Shown one piece after another: positions 27,096-35,390 of a stretch of 35,390 nucleotides of DNA. The notes under the pieces were generated by a model. The model searched no databases, was not told where the DNA came from, and saw only the letters and a program-made list of their open reading frames with translations. The stretch is taken from positions 1 to 35,390 of the forward strand of contig JABIPV010000321.1 in NCBI GenBank assembly GCA_018699075.1, given 5' to 3'. Position numbers and translations under genes: made by a program. Source of the DNA: Kordiimonadaceae bacterium (lineage in GTDB: Bacteria; Pseudomonadota; Alphaproteobacteria; Sphingomonadales; Emcibacteraceae). Within the stretch, counting starts at the first letter, position 1, and the number at the start of each line of letters is the position of its first letter.

Positions 27096-28256
27096 ATGGA
27101 ACGTCGTACATTTCTTAAAAAATCCGCTACGGTGGGCGCGGGGACACTTGCAGCGGGAGCAGTAGCTGCATGTACTCAAAGCCCTGTAGACCCAAATTCT
27201 GGCTCTGTACAAAGTGCAGCTGGTGCTACCCAAGCCCAAAAGTCAATTGATCTTAAAATGGTTACGACGTGGCCAAAAAACTTTCCTGGGCTCGGCACAC
27301 GGGCTGTTGAATTTGCAGAAGACATTGATAAAGCCACAAACGGTCGTATCAAAATTCGTGTTTATGCTGCGGACGAAATGGTTCCAGCACTTCAAGCGTT
27401 TGATGCAGTATCACAAGGAAATGCCGATATTTACCATGGTCCAGATTATTACTGGCAAGGTAAACATCAGATGTTTAACTTCTTCGGCGCGGTGCCATTT
27501 GGCCTATCTGCTACTGAAATGACACAGTGGCTTCAATATGGCGGCGGTCAAGAACTTTGGGATGAACTCGCAGGCCGCTTCAATGTAAAACCGATGCTTT
27601 GCAATGCAACAGGAATGCAAATGGGTGGTTGGTTCAACAAAGAAATCAATAGTGTTGAAGACTTCCAGGGCTTAAAAATGCGCATTCCCGGTCTTGGCGG
27701 CGAAATCATTAAGCGCATGGGTGGCACACCTGTAACGCTTTCAGGCGGTGAAATTTTCTTGTCACTTTCACAAGGTAACATTGATGCCACAGAATGGATC
27801 GGTCCTTGGAATGACCTAGCCTTTGGTTTCCATCAAGTTGCGCAGTATTACTATACGTCTGCCTATCATGAACCAAGTGCATCTGTATGTGCTGGCTGGA
27901 ACCTTGATGTATGGAATTCACTCAGCGATTCTGAGCGTGTTATTATTGAAGCATTAGCTGAAAAACATTATGCGCGTTCGCTTGCTGAATTTAATGCACG
28001 TAACGCAAACGCCCTTCGTACTTTGATTAACGAACACGGTGTTCAAACTCGTCAGTTCCCACCTGAAGTTATGAAAGCACTTGCGGATGTAGCAGCGGAT
28101 GTGGCAGCGGACATTGGTAGAATTGATGATATTTCAACACGAATTTACAACAGTTATATGGAAACACTTTCTGTTGCGAAAGAATGGGGTGGCATTGCCG
28201 ATGAGCCATATATGGCTGCACGCCGTTTGTCAGATAAGTTTGGTCAAGACCTCTAA
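27096..28256 (+). CDS. TRAP transporter substrate-binding protein, Tat-dependent (paralog 2)
   Basis: This 386-residue protein is a near copy of the preceding gene, with Tat signal MERRTFLKKSATVGAG and then GAVAACTQS, a possible lipobox. It keeps all core segments, including GWFNKEINSVEDFQGLKMRIPGLGG and GNIDATEWIGPWNDLAFGF. Differences cluster at the signal and in scattered positions such as WLQYGGG versus WIQFGGG and LCNATGMQ versus LCCATGIQ, the latter close to the ligand pocket. It lies 54 bases before the small permease, so it is probably the binding protein of the complete transporter. It has its own leader matching that of paralog 1 (TGTTTATAAG, AAATTAAGGC). Confidence 0.93.
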   Translation: MERRTFLKKSATVGAGTLAAGAVAACTQSPVDPNSGSVQSAAGATQAQKSIDLKMVTTWPKNFPGLGTRAVEFAEDIDKATNGRIKIRVYAADEMVPALQAFDAVSQGNADIYHGPDYYWQGKHQMFNFFGAVPFGLSATEMTQWLQYGGGQELWDELAGRFNVKPMLCNATGMQMGGWFNKEINSVEDFQGLKMRIPGLGGEIIKRMGGTPVTLSGGEIFLSLSQGNIDATEWIGPWNDLAFGFHQVAQYYYTSAYHEPSASVCAGWNLDVWNSLSDSERVIIEALAEKHYARSLAEFNARNANALRTLINEHGVQTRQFPPEVMKALADVAADVAADIGRIDDISTRIYNSYMETLSVAKEWGGIADEPYMAARRLSDKFGQDL

Positions 28257-28310
28257 TCTCTTGAGCAAAAATATAAAAACTAGGACTAACAACTGGGAGC
28301 AATCAACCTT

Positions 28311-28853
28311 ATGGATGGAATTGCAAAATTAGCCCGCGGCATTGATGCCGTAAACGAGGTGATCGGTAAGATCACATCTTGGGCAACATTAACGCTGGTA
28401 CTCGTACAGTTTGCCATCGTGATGATGAACTATCTTTACAGTGAAGGCATTATCGCCGTACAGGAAAGCTTAACCTATATGCATTCACTGGTTTTTCTTG
28501 GCGCAGCAGGATACACTCTTTTACATAACGGCCATGTTCGCGTGGATATTTTCTATAGTAAAATGGATGAAAAGGGAAAAGCCTACATTAATTTAATTGG
28601 CTCTCTTATTGTTTTATTTCCGGTATTAATTTGTGTAGGAATATATGCGTGGCCTTTCGTAGGTCAATCATGGGACATACTAGAAGGATCAATTGAAACC
28701 AGCGGACTTCATATTGTTTATATCTTAAAATCTATGATTATATTGTTTGTTGGCAGTACATTAATTCAAGGTATTTCTGTCACGCTTCATTCCCTTCTAG
28801 TTATTATGGGATATGAACACCTCGTCGAAGAACCACTTGGGGAGGGCATCTAA
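28311..28853 (+). CDS. TRAP transporter small permease (DctQ-like)
   Basis: This 180-residue inner-membrane protein has four hydrophobic helices (about 20-40, 55-78, 98-120, 140-160), the normal plan of the DctQ subunit that pairs with the large permease. It shows the family's YSEGIIAVQESLTYMHSLVFLGAAGYTLLHNGHVRVDIFYSKM (split, about 43-85), with the conserved ELxxY-like and HVRVD segments. Its stop overlaps the ATG of the large permease by one base (TAATG), coupling the two. GGGAGC lies before the ATG. Confidence 0.92.
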   Translation: MDGIAKLARGIDAVNEVIGKITSWATLTLVLVQFAIVMMNYLYSEGIIAVQESLTYMHSLVFLGAAGYTLLHNGHVRVDIFYSKMDEKGKAYINLIGSLIVLFPVLICVGIYAWPFVGQSWDILEGSIETSGLHIVYILKSMIILFVGSTLIQGISVTLHSLLVIMGYEHLVEEPLGEGI

Positions 28854-30499
28854 TGATTTTAGATTTATCACTTATCGGAATCCAAATTGATTTCGTAATT
28901 TTAGGCATAATGTTAAGCGAATTTTTTAACATGCCATTAGATGCGCTACTTTGCACAGTCATGTTTGTTTTGGCATGTGGCTCTCTACTACTAGGGTATC
29001 CGGTTGCCTTTACGCTTCCGGGTATATCACTTATGTTTGCTGGCCTTGGCTTTGCCATGGGGATCTTTGATTTTTCCATTATTGGCGGCGTACCGCAAAG
29101 AATATACGGCACCATGACGAATGTAGTGATGATGGCTGTTCCGCTATTTGTGTTTATGGGCGTGATGTTAGAGCGCTCACAAATCGCGGAAGACTTGCTA
29201 GATAGTATGGGTAAATTAATGGGGCGAATGAAAGGTGGTCTTGGCATTTCAGTAACCATCGTGGGCGCCCTTCTTGCAGCAAGTACCGGTATTGTTGGTG
29301 CTACTGTGGTGATTATGGGCCTAATGGCATTACCAACTATGCTTGACCGTGGATATAGTCCGGCTGTGGCTACGGGTGGCATTGCCGCTGCGGGCACACT
29401 CGGTCAGATTATCCCGCCTTCTATCGTTCTTGTATTACTCGGTGATCAGTTATCATCCGCTTGGCAATCATCACAACTGGCACTAGGTAACTTTTCCCCT
29501 ACGCCACTTTCTGTGGGTGATTTGTTTGCCGGTGCTTTGATCCCTGGTCTTGGACTGGTTTTACTGTACATTCTTTATCAGATTTTCGTTGCAATTCTTT
29601 TCCCAAGTTCTTGTCCTCCCGTTGTAGACAGTGATGAGAAAATTGACTGGAAACCAGTTCTCGCTGCTTTCCTTCCTCCAATTATTCTTGTCGTGGCGGT
29701 TCTAGGGTCAATCTTAGGCGGCATCGCAACGCCGACTGAAGCTGCGGCCCTTGGTGCCGTTGGTGCGATACTGATGGCTGGATATAAAGACGACAAATCA
29801 AAACCAATGCCTGTCATTTTTGCTGGTTCGTCAATTGTGCTGTTACTTTTACTAGGTGGTTTATTTGACCTTCGCATGGGTCGCGAAGAAATCTCAATTA
29901 TGGACTATATCGCCTTTTATGCTTCTATCCCGCTGCTGCTAGCAATGGTTTGGGGTATAGCAGATAGCTTTATGCGCGTTTATCGCAAGAAAGTCATTCA
30001 TGAAGTCATGCAAATGACTGCCAAAATCAGCTCAATGATCTTTATCATTATGGTTGGTGCTGCACTTTTCACTTTGATCTTCCTTGGATTTAATGGTGAT
30101 TTTTATATCACTGAATTCCTGACTAACTTGCCTGGAGGACGACTTGGAGCCTTCTTGTTAGTGATGGTCGTAATGTTTGTGCTTGGTTTCTTCCTCGACT
30201 TTATCCAAATTGTGTTTGTTGTTGTTCCAATAGTAGCACCTGTACTCTTTTTGATGGATATTAACCCAATCTGGCTTGGTGTGATGATGGCTATGAACCT
30301 ACAGACGTCGTTCTTAACACCACCATTTGGCTATGCACTATTCTATCTTCGTGGTGTTGCGCCTGAAGATAGAGTGAAAACCACCGATATTTATAAAGGG
30401 GTGCTACCGTATATTGTCATACAGCTGATCGCCTTGATCATCCTTTATAACTTCGAAGGATTGGTCACATGGTTACCGAGCATCATATTTGGTAAGTAA
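28853..30499 (+). CDS. TRAP transporter large permease (DctM-like)
   Basis: This inner-membrane subunit carries the ion-coupled transport path. The 548-residue protein has about 13 hydrophobic segments. Family motifs include GYPVAFTLPGISLMFAGLG near 42-60, VPLFVFMGVMLERSQIAEDLLDSM, GGLGISVTIVGALLAASTGIVGATVV, and GTLGQIIPPSIVLVLLGDQ. It is longer than the usual 430 residues because of extra central segments (about 305-395) holding charged DDKSKPMPV and RMGREEISIMDY loops between hydrophobic helices, as in the larger TRAP M-subunits of the mannitol/chloroaromatic-type branch. It starts within the small permease stop and is followed by a strong terminator. Confidence 0.93.
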   Translation: MILDLSLIGIQIDFVILGIMLSEFFNMPLDALLCTVMFVLACGSLLLGYPVAFTLPGISLMFAGLGFAMGIFDFSIIGGVPQRIYGTMTNVVMMAVPLFVFMGVMLERSQIAEDLLDSMGKLMGRMKGGLGISVTIVGALLAASTGIVGATVVIMGLMALPTMLDRGYSPAVATGGIAAAGTLGQIIPPSIVLVLLGDQLSSAWQSSQLALGNFSPTPLSVGDLFAGALIPGLGLVLLYILYQIFVAILFPSSCPPVVDSDEKIDWKPVLAAFLPPIILVVAVLGSILGGIATPTEAAALGAVGAILMAGYKDDKSKPMPVIFAGSSIVLLLLLGGLFDLRMGREEISIMDYIAFYASIPLLLAMVWGIADSFMRVYRKKVIHEVMQMTAKISSMIFIIMVGAALFTLIFLGFNGDFYITEFLTNLPGGRLGAFLLVMVVMFVLGFFLDFIQIVFVVVPIVAPVLFLMDINPIWLGVMMAMNLQTSFLTPPFGYALFYLRGVAPEDRVKTTDIYKGVLPYIVIQLIALIILYNFEGLVTWLPSIIFGK

Positions 30500-30515
30500 T
30501 TAAATATATTCCAAT

Positions 30516-30545
30516 AAAAAAGGAGGCTTGAAGCCTCCTTTTTTT
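30516..30545. terminator. Strong bidirectional terminator after the TRAP operon
   Basis: AAAAAAGGAGGCTT is mirrored by AAGCCTCCTTTTTTT around one central base. The stem is GC-rich near the loop, with runs of A and T on both sides, so it can stop the plus-strand TRAP operon and the convergent queF transcript. Confidence 0.93.
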
Positions 30546-30562
30546 GTATCTTTTTCATTTTT

Positions 30563-31027
30563 TTAACCACGTCCGCGATATGTGGGAACACCTTGATCAG
30601 GAATCCATACGCCTTTTGGTGGTTCACCTGTTTGATAAAAAACATCGATAGGAATACCGCCGCGAGGATACCAATAGCCACCGATCCGAAGCCATTTTGG
30701 ATTTATTTCTTTTACCAAACGTTCCGCTATGCCAACGGTGCAATCTTCGTGAAAGCCGGCATGATTTCGAAAAGAATGCATGTATAGTTTTAAAGATTTA
30801 CTTTCAACAAGATAATCACCTGGCACAAAATCAATCACGATATGGGCAAAATCAGGTTGACCGGTTACCGGACAAAGTGAGGTAAATTCAGGACATGTGA
30901 AGCGGACAAAATAATCCGATTTCGGTCTTGGGTTAGGCACTTTTTCTAGTACGGCTTCATCAGGACTATTTGCTTGCTCAGTGGCACCACCAAGCTGGGA
31001 AAGTCCTTCGTAAATTTCATTGGTCAT
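30563..31027 (-). CDS. queF: NADPH-dependent 7-cyano-7-deazaguanine reductase
   Basis: QueF reduces the preQ0 nitrile to preQ1, late in synthesis of queuosine for tRNA. The 154-residue form is the short, unimodular type. It shows [26 protein letters not shown] (about 42-68) with the catalytic Cys in [10 protein letters not shown] and its Asp, and [22 protein letters not shown] (about 75-96) with the QueF signature and conserved His/Glu. The end carries [16 protein letters not shown]. It stands alone and converges on the TRAP operon, sharing the terminator. Confidence 0.96.
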   Translation of the reverse strand: MTNEIYEGLSQLGGATEQANSPDEAVLEKVPNPRPKSDYFVRFTCPEFTSLCPVTGQPDFAHIVIDFVPGDYLVESKSLKLYMHSFRNHAGFHEDCTVGIAERLVKEINPKWLRIGGYWYPRGGIPIDVFYQTGEPPKGVWIPDQGVPTYRGRG

Positions 31028-31181
31028 ATTTAAGTCCTGTATTTAATTTTCTCATTCTATAATCCAAAAATCATTAAATGTCATCATTGATATAAAAATG
31101 ATCAAAATCGCATAAGCCATATGTTGACGTGATAGAACATAAAAACTATCTTTACGACAAAGTAATTACAGGAATAAATAC

Positions 31182-32024
31182 ATGTTAGACGTATCATCAC
31201 TGGTATCTACTAAATGGCTTGCAAAAAATATAAGTGACCCAAACATACGTATATTTGACAGCTCATGGCATATGCCTGCCTCAGGTCGAAATGCAAAAGC
31301 TGAGTATGAAAAATCGCACATTCCAGGAGCATTGTTTTTTGATGTAGATGAAATTGCAGATACCGACAACCCGCTTCCCCATATGATGCCAATAGAGGAA
31401 AAAATGTCCAGCCGCCTAAGAAAGTTTGGCGTAAGCAAGAAGCAGCATATTATCATATATGATAATAGCAATGGCCTGTCCGCGGCACGTGGTTGGTACA
31501 TGTTTAAAACATTCGGTCATGAAAAAGTTTCTATTCTTGATGGTAGTCTTTCAAAATGGATCGATGAAGCTCACGAGGTAACGAGCTATATACCGTCTTA
31601 TTCAGAAAGTCATTATTCTGCCGTTAAAAATACTGGCGCGACCAGAACAGTTGAACAAGTAATTAAGAACATAGATACTAAAAAAGAACAAGTGGTTGAC
31701 GCTAGGTCAAATGGGCGCTTCTTAGGGATCGACCCTGAACCACGAGCCGAATTAAAATCTGGCCGTATTCCAGATAGTTTTAATGTCCCTTTTAATACGC
31801 TTATGAATGAAGATAAAACATTTAAATCGCCAGCAGAAATTAATAAACTATTCGAAGACAGCGGCGTTGATTTAAATAGCCCAATTATAACAAGTTGTGG
31901 CAGCGGAATGACTGCCTGTGTGCTTTTATTTGCCCTTCATCAAATTGGCCATAAGGATAACGCGCTTTATGATGGATCATGGACAGAATGGGGCGGACAT
32001 CCAGATACCCCAGTTATAAAATAA
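31182..32024 (+). CDS. sseA: 3-mercaptopyruvate sulfurtransferase
   Basis: This two-rhodanese-domain enzyme moves sulfur from 3-mercaptopyruvate to thiol acceptors. The 280-residue protein has an inactive first domain (about 5-145: STKWLAKNISDPNIRIFDSSWHMP, YEKSHIPGALFFDVDEIADT) and a catalytic second domain (about 160-278) with QVVDARSNGRF, SGRIPDSFNVPF and the active-site loop ITSCGSGMTACVL. CGSG(V/M)TA is the mercaptopyruvate form, as opposed to CRKGVTA of thiosulfate sulfurtransferases. It lies 11 bases before metC, forming a sulfur amino acid pair. Confidence 0.94.
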   Translation: MLDVSSLVSTKWLAKNISDPNIRIFDSSWHMPASGRNAKAEYEKSHIPGALFFDVDEIADTDNPLPHMMPIEEKMSSRLRKFGVSKKQHIIIYDNSNGLSAARGWYMFKTFGHEKVSILDGSLSKWIDEAHEVTSYIPSYSESHYSAVKNTGATRTVEQVIKNIDTKKEQVVDARSNGRFLGIDPEPRAELKSGRIPDSFNVPFNTLMNEDKTFKSPAEINKLFEDSGVDLNSPIITSCGSGMTACVLLFALHQIGHKDNALYDGSWTEWGGHPDTPVIK

Positions 32025-32035
32025 TTGAGAGTATA

Positions 32036-33208
32036 ATGAAAAAAGATACCAAAATAGTGCACGCAGGACGCAACAAGAAATATACAGGTCAAGCCGTTAA
32101 CGTGCCCGTATATCACGCTTCCACCATTTTGCACGACAGCGTCGCCCAGCTTAATGATTCCATTAAAAACATATCCAACAATTCAATGTTTTATGGCCGT
32201 CGCGGCACCCCTACTCATTTCGCTTTTCGTGATGCCATGGTTGAACTTGAAGGCGGTCATGGCTGTCTTGTATATCCATGTGGTCTTGCGGCTGTAAATG
32301 CCGCGCTGATGACCTTTTTAAGCAGTGGTGACCACCTGTTGATGGTAGATACGACATATGGACCGACAAGAAATCTCTGTAATCGTGTCTTAAAAAGAAT
32401 GGGTATTGAAACCACTTATTATGATCCTCTTATTGGTGCTGGTATAAAAGACCTGATCCAGGAAAATACCAAAGTCATTTTCACGGAATCACCCGGTTCA
32501 GTAACTATGGAAATTCAAGATATTCCTGCAATATCAAAAGTTGCTCATGAAAATGATATTATGGTGATGATCGATAACACATATGGCAACCTTATAAATT
32601 TTGACCCTTATGCCCACGGCGTTGACCTTTCAATTCAGGCGGCGACAAAATATATTGTTGGCCATTCGGACGCCATGCTCGGCACTATCACGACAACGGA
32701 AAAACATTGGAAGCGACTTTATGATCATAGTTACTTTATGGGCTATACCGCTGCGCCGGACGATATTAATCTTGCGATGCGGGGTATTCGCACTATTAAG
32801 CAACGCATCAAACAACATGAAGAAAGTGGCTTAAAAGTTGCCAAGTGGCTTAAGGAGCAAGACTGCGTTGATCTTGTCCTCCACCCGGCTTTTGAAGATT
32901 GCCCCGGCCATGAAATCTGGAAACGTGATTTTAACGGCTCAAACGGCTTATTTTCCTTTACCTTCAACACAGGGCATGACGCTGCTATTACCGCGTTACT
33001 GGATAATTTAAAGCTATTTAGAATGGGTTTCAGTTGGGGTGGCTTTGAAAGCCTCGCCATGAGTTTTTATAATCTTAAAAAAGAGCGCGATCTGCCCTTA
33101 TGGAATAATTATGGTCCCTTAGTTAGATTACATGTTGGCTTAGAAGACGCTGATGATTTAATTGATGATCTGGCCCAAGGCATTGAGCATTATAAAAAAG
33201 CGTTATAA
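32036..33208 (+). CDS. metC: Cystathionine beta-lyase
   Basis: MetC cleaves cystathionine to homocysteine, pyruvate and ammonia. I start at ATG 32036 (MKKDTKIVHAGRNKKY), preceded by GAGAG; the track start reads back into sseA in another frame. The 390-residue PLP protein has MFYGRRGTPTHFAFRDAM (about 60), YPCGLAAVNAALMTFL, DNTYGN (about 180) and the PLP lysine in IQAATKYIVGHSDAMLG (about 207). Near the C-terminus, FRMGFSWGGFESLAM is the lyase signature. It ends 2 bases from convergent znuB. Confidence 0.93.
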   Translation: MKKDTKIVHAGRNKKYTGQAVNVPVYHASTILHDSVAQLNDSIKNISNNSMFYGRRGTPTHFAFRDAMVELEGGHGCLVYPCGLAAVNAALMTFLSSGDHLLMVDTTYGPTRNLCNRVLKRMGIETTYYDPLIGAGIKDLIQENTKVIFTESPGSVTMEIQDIPAISKVAHENDIMVMIDNTYGNLINFDPYAHGVDLSIQAATKYIVGHSDAMLGTITTTEKHWKRLYDHSYFMGYTAAPDDINLAMRGIRTIKQRIKQHEESGLKVAKWLKEQDCVDLVLHPAFEDCPGHEIWKRDFNGSNGLFSFTFNTGHDAAITALLDNLKLFRMGFSWGGFESLAMSFYNLKKERDLPLWNNYGPLVRLHVGLEDADDLIDDLAQGIEHYKKAL

Positions 33209-33210
33209 TT

Positions 33211-34002
33211 TTAGCTGCGCAAGGCAGATGAAAACCGACCCAATAAAAACAGCACTGTTGCACATAATACAATGGCGGGACCCGTCGGAACATCCCATTG
33301 ACTGGACACGCCAACACCTGCAAGCACCGATAATATTCCTCCGCAAGAAGATATAATAATCATTTGCAGCGGTGTATTTGATATGGTTCTTGCCGCAGCA
33401 GCAGGAATAATCATTAGTGCGGTTATCAATAAAACGCCAATCACTTTAAGCGCGACCGCCACTAAAAATGCAATTAACAACATATATAAAACCTTAATTG
33501 TGCTGACTTTAATACCTTCTACCTGTGCGAGGTCTTCATGCACCGTAAGGGAAAGAAGTGGTCTCCAAATAAAAAATAGACAAATGGCCGAAAAAGCGGA
33601 AACAGCACCGATGGTATAAATATCGGTCATGCCAATGGCGAGAATATTCCCGACCAGATAAGCCATCATATCTTGGCGGAAATGATCCATCATGGATATA
33701 ATAATCATACCAATGGATAAAGCACTATGGGCCAAAATTCCCAGCAATGTATCCGATGAAAAACGTTTATCCCGTTGAAGAAAAAGAAGAAACATCGCCA
33801 CCGACGAACAAGTGATAATCATGATAATCGGATTTTCACTATCAAATGCTATACCAAGGGCAACCCCCATTAGCGCGGAATGGGCAACCGTATCACCAAA
33901 ATACGCCATCTTACGCCATACCATAAAGCAGCCAAGCGGGCCCGCGATCGCCGCAACAAGCACACCGGCGATTATGGCATTGATAATAAATTCATCAATC
34001 AT
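33211..34002 (-). CDS. znuB: Zinc ABC transporter permease
   Basis: ZnuB is the inner-membrane channel of high-affinity zinc uptake. I choose ATG 34002 (MIDEFIINAIIAG), preceded by GGACATAATC, overlapping the znuC end by 8 bases. The track start at 34062 only reads the His-rich znuC tail in another frame. This gives 263 residues with about eight hydrophobic helices. Motifs are LGCFMVWRKMAYFGDTVAHSALMGVALG (split, about 23-51), the ABC-3 family's coupling region, and GVLLITALMIIPAAAARTISNTPLQM (about 190-215). No znuA is visible in the window. Confidence 0.93.
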   Translation of the reverse strand: MIDEFIINAIIAGVLVAAIAGPLGCFMVWRKMAYFGDTVAHSALMGVALGIAFDSENPIIMIITCSSVAMFLLFLQRDKRFSSDTLLGILAHSALSIGMIIISMMDHFRQDMMAYLVGNILAIGMTDIYTIGAVSAFSAICLFFIWRPLLSLTVHEDLAQVEGIKVSTIKVLYMLLIAFLVAVALKVIGVLLITALMIIPAAAARTISNTPLQMIIISSCGGILSVLAGVGVSSQWDVPTGPAIVLCATVLFLLGRFSSALRS

Positions 34003-34747
34003 GATTATGTCCATGATGTTTATGGTCATGACCTTCATTATGATGATGGGTATAAATGGCAACCCCTTCCGCAGGTCGGCCCATCATGGCATGATATTCC
34101 GGATTGTCCTTCACCAGTTCTGGTGTGCCACTACAACATATGTGACGGTTAAGACACAATACCTGATCAGTGGACGCCATCACAAGATGAAGATCATGTG
34201 AAATCATCAGCACCCCACAATTGGTTTCATCACGAACTTTGGCGATCAGGCCATATATTTCCTGTTGCCCCATAATATCAATACCCTGCACTGGTTCATC
34301 CAGTACCAGTAAATCAGGCTGCCCGAGCAATGCACGCGCAAGCAAAATGCGCTGCATTTCACCGCCGGATGCACTTTGCACTGGTTGATTTGATATATAA
34401 GAAAGTTTTACGGTTTCGAGCACTTTTTCAATGTCATCATACGTACTTCCCGGGCGAAGATATAAAAAATCGCGCACACTTAACGGAAGCACATCGTCAA
34501 TCATGACTTTTTGCGGCATATATCCAATTGAAATTTTGTTGGACCGATGCACGGTGCCAGAGCTGACGTCTAAAATACCTAATGATATTTTCATCAACGT
34601 ACTTTTACCCGCCCCATTAGGACCAATAAGCGTAACCGTCTCGCCCTTATTTACACAAAACGAAACATTTTCAAGCACAAGATTATTGTGATAACTTTTA
34701 CAGACATTATCTAGCCTCAAAAGTTGACTAGCATCACCGTCCATCAA
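33995..34747 (-). CDS. znuC: Zinc ABC transporter ATP-binding protein with His-rich tail
   Basis: ZnuC powers the ZnuB channel. The 250-residue ATPase has Walker A GPNGAGKST (about 39-47), the Q-loop near YMPQKVM, the ABC signature SASGGEMQRILLARALL (about 131-147) and Walker B LLVLDEPVQGID, then the switch His in LMISHDLHLVM. After about residue 225 comes a His-rich tail, IYTHHHNEGHDHKHHGHNHD, a probable zinc-binding end common in ZnuC. It lies 2 bases from zur, and znuB starts within its 3' end. Confidence 0.95.
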   Translation of the reverse strand: MMDGDASQLLRLDNVCKSYHNNLVLENVSFCVNKGETVTLIGPNGAGKSTLMKISLGILDVSSGTVHRSNKISIGYMPQKVMIDDVLPLSVRDFLYLRPGSTYDDIEKVLETVKLSYISNQPVQSASGGEMQRILLARALLGQPDLLVLDEPVQGIDIMGQQEIYGLIAKVRDETNCGVLMISHDLHLVMASTDQVLCLNRHICCSGTPELVKDNPEYHAMMGRPAEGVAIYTHHHNEGHDHKHHGHNHD

Positions 34748-34749
34748 TT

Positions 34750-35211
34750 CTAATCCCTACAATTTTCGCAAATACCTGCGATTTCAAGAATTGAATTTTC
34801 ATATGAATAACCGTTATCTTTTGCGGCCTGCTTAATCACATCATGAAGTGATTTTTCATTCATTTCAGTGACATTGCTACATACTTTACAGATCATGAAA
34901 TGACCCTGATGTTTATGGGAAGGATCACTACATCCTACAAAGGCATTTAAACTTTCAATTCTATGAACGAAACCTTCTTCAATTAGGAAATCGAGCGCGC
35001 GGTAAACCGTCGGCGGCGCGACCCTTTTTGTCCCATCACTTAAAAGGTCTAATACCTCATAAGCCGTAATTGGTTCATGCTTGCCCCAAACAAGTTCAAG
35101 CACCCGACGACGCAACGGTGTAAATCTGGTTTCCCGTTCTTCACAAATTTTTTGTGCGGCTTCAATTGCGTTTTCAATACACGCATCATGATCATGTTTA
35201 TGTTCTAACAA
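34750..35211 (-). CDS. zur: Zinc uptake regulator Zur (Fur family)
   Basis: Zur represses zinc-uptake genes when zinc is plentiful. The 153-residue protein has the Fur winged helix (about 25-90: TPLRRRVLELVWGKHEPITAYEVLDLL, APPTVYRALDFLIEEGFVHRIES). A metal-binding domain follows with HKHQGHFMICKVCSN (about 102) and the second CxxC in ICENC at the end. The N-terminus also carries HKHDHD. Placement directly before znuC and znuB favours Zur over Fur. Their promoter must lie in the 90 bases before it, so the operon is probably self-repressed; I could not define a Zur box. Confidence 0.92.
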   Translation of the reverse strand: MLEHKHDHDACIENAIEAAQKICEERETRFTPLRRRVLELVWGKHEPITAYEVLDLLSDGTKRVAPPTVYRALDFLIEEGFVHRIESLNAFVGCSDPSHKHQGHFMICKVCSNVTEMNEKSLHDVIKQAAKDNGYSYENSILEIAGICENCRD

Positions 35212-35301
35212 TGGTACTCTCTTTTTATTAGTATTTGTTAAAGACCCTAGATATGATATTGCCCTGAATGTATAAAAATATCAAGTCACTAGGATAATAT
35301 A

Positions 35302-35390
35302 ATGGCGACACAAACTAATTACAATCAAGTAGAGCAACTTATTGGTAATTTAAAATTTAACGATGTAGGCTTAATACCTGCGATTGCACA
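35302..35390 (+). CDS. hisI: Probable phosphoribosyl-AMP cyclohydrolase, 5' end only
   Basis: The frame runs off the right edge after 29 codons and is not in the ORF track. It starts with ATG after AGGATAATATA and reads MATQTNYNQVEQLIGNLKFN, then DVGLIPAIA. The LKFN-x-x-GLIPAIAQ start is typical of HisI, which opens the adenine ring in histidine synthesis. No catalytic residues are within the window, so the call rests on this short match. It is divergent from zur. Confidence 0.62.
   Translation, partial: MATQTNYNQVEQLIGNLKFNDVGLIPAIA

Noticed and set aside
35212-35301. Zur operator between zur and hisI
   Set aside because: The 90 bases are AT-rich, but I found no convincing palindrome of the Zur type.

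Overview
The window is chromosome-like DNA from an AT-rich, flagellated alphaproteobacterium, probably free-living and marine. Evidence for this is the C4-pathway 5-aminolevulinate synthase (hemA), an LdtR-type MarR regulator beside hemB, a cytochrome bc1 assembly chaperone next to DUF177, plsX-fabH-ihfA-merR, and a DUF6898 gene. Gene order matches what is familiar in that class. I cannot name the genus from the sequence alone.

Region 1 (1-2917) is accessory DNA. On the left edge, missing from the ORF track, is the 5' end of a minus-strand surface protein gene with a lipobox-like signal and an Ig/cadherin-like repeat. Next comes a lone 460-residue protein resembling the palm of family A polymerases. 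It sits in about 1.1 kb of non-coding DNA and is bracketed by a clearly non-random imperfect inverted repeat (598-635 and 2411-2453), and further out by a G8 tract and a C8 tract. A tRNA-Pro(GGG) gene has its 3' end facing this block. This is the most unusual part of the window and may be a small mobile element with its own replicase-like gene.

Region 2 (3110-9083) holds a secreted hypothetical protein. A minus-strand lipid-envelope and bc1 block follows: CBP3-like chaperone, DUF177, plsX, fabH, ihfA and a MerR regulator, with several 1-base TAATG couplings. It is divergent from the outer-membrane assembly lipoprotein gene bamE. A FliL-like gene converges on bamE.

Region 3 (9099-16106) is one long minus-strand run: rpiB, glyA, nrdR, ribD, ribE, ribB with a degenerate RibA-like domain (RibBX type), ribH, nusB and thiL. 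It supplies one-carbon units, riboflavin and thiamine diphosphate, plus a dNTP-sensing repressor. thiL appears to begin at a CTG codon, upstream of the ORF-track start.

Region 4 (16328-19577) is the haem entry block: hemA and DUF6898, the MarR-type regulator, and divergent hemB. Region 5 (19625-25631) has motA and motB, the two halves of the flagellar stator, split around a threonine ammonia-lyase gene. An SLC13-type permease with RCK-C domains and bpt (N-end-rule leucyltransferase) follow.

Region 6 (25751-30545) is a TRAP transporter locus with two tandem Tat-dependent substrate-binding proteins, very similar to each other, then the small and large permeases and a strong terminator. Region 7 (30563-35390) contains queF, sseA, metC, the zinc-uptake genes znuB and znuC with the Zur regulator, and the first codons of a probable hisI running off the right edge.
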